DNA from: Planctomycetota bacterium
GTDB lineage: Bacteria > Planctomycetota > B129-G9
Direction: 5' to 3'
Assembly: GCA_003644325.1 (NCBI GenBank)
Contig: QNCA01000109.1
Location: forward strand, 1 to 5,799
DNA length: 5,799 bases
Position numbers and translations under genes: made by a program
The notes under the pieces: model-generated
Seen by the model: only the letters and a program-made list of their open reading frames with translations
What the model was told of the DNA's origin: nothing
The model's database searches: none
Shown: positions 5,523 to 5,799 of the stretch, in pieces
Layout: the number at the start of each line of letters is the position of its first letter
Numbering within the stretch: position 1 is the stretch's first letter

Positions 5523-5799
5523 TTATCTCAGCGCCACGTCCAACGTCATCATGACCGCGAAGCCGACGATAACGCCCGCGGTCGCCAAATCTACATTGCC
5601 CCCTCGCTGCGACTCGGGGAGCAGCTCCTCCGCCACCACAAAGATCATTGCCCCGGCCGCAAAGGCCAGCGCGTAAGGCAGGATAGCCGTCATCGATATG
5701 ACCAGCACGGCGCCCAGCACGCCGGCAACCGGTTCGACGACGGCGGAAAGTTGGCCATACCAGAAACTCTTCAATCGACCGAGACCTTCCCTCCGCAAA
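5523..5799 (-). CDS. GufA-type ZIP family divalent metal transporter, C-terminal part (5' end outside window)
   Basis: About 92 codons are present, ending at TAA 5523-5525. The reading frame is open to the right edge; the leftmost possible start, TTG at 5798, is unlikely to be real because the family has several more transmembrane helices upstream. Counting from that TTG, the visible part has the GufA-like segments FWYGQLSAVVEPVAGVLGA (12-30), LPYALAFAAGAMIFVVAEEL (40-59) with PESQ next, and GNVDLATAGVIVGFAVMMTL (67-86), giving three hydrophobic helices. ZIP proteins carry Zn2+, Fe2+, Mn2+ or Cd2+ towards the cytoplasm. The Glu pairs in VEP and AEELLPE correspond to conserved polar positions in the helices that line the metal path. 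Metal choice cannot be read from this fragment. The gene lies upstream of the TMTC-like gene on the same strand, 114 bp away, so shared transcription is possible but not shown. Confidence 0.88.
   Translation of the reverse strand, partial: LRREGLGRLKSFWYGQLSAVVEPVAGVLGAVLVISMTAILPYALAFAAGAMIFVVAEELLPESQRGGNVDLATAGVIVGFAVMMTLDVALR

Overview
The window is moderately GC-rich bacterial DNA with four protein-coding genes: two on the + strand and two on the - strand. The + and - pairs converge near position 2900. From left to right they are a CbiO/NikO-type ABC ATPase (219-938, +), a secreted protein joining a degenerate peptidase-MA-like domain to a PDZ domain (1232-2872, +), a TMTC/O-mannosyltransferase-like membrane protein with C-terminal TPR-like helices (2940-5408, -), and the C-terminal part of a GufA-type ZIP metal transporter that runs off the right edge (5523-5799, -). 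The gene content and repeat-rich spacers would suit an uncultivated environmental lineage such as the PVC or Omnitrophota groups. That placement is a guess, because nothing in the window fixes the taxonomy.

The most distinctive non-coding feature is a 13-bp near-perfect palindrome, GGTGACAGTCACC. It occurs six times (three exact, three with one or two changes), always between genes: 47-59, 103-115, 149-161, 941-953, 1050-1062 and 2875-2887. Two pairs of boxes bracket GC-rich hairpins and form compound elements (47-115 and 941-1062) that share internal words in the same order. Boxes at 103 and 149 start a 46-bp tandem repeat. A diverged third copy of that repeat lies about 2.7 kb away, between the convergent genes. 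This looks like a dispersed REP/MITE-like family. No transposase is encoded in the window.

Functional links between the genes are weak. The ABC ATPase would energise Ni2+/Co2+ or related ECF uptake, but its membrane partners are not here and would be expected to the left. The ZIP fragment is also a divalent-metal transporter, but it lies at the other end on the opposite strand. The PDZ protein is predicted to act outside the cytoplasm, and the TMTC-like protein to glycosylate extracytoplasmic substrates. I found no convincing tRNA, rRNA, CRISPR array, insertion sequence or phage gene, and no clearly new multi-gene system. The points most worth following up are the palindrome family, the peptidase-like domain that has lost its zinc ligands, the C9 tract in that gene, and the helix-turn-helix-like N-terminus on the TMTC-like protein.
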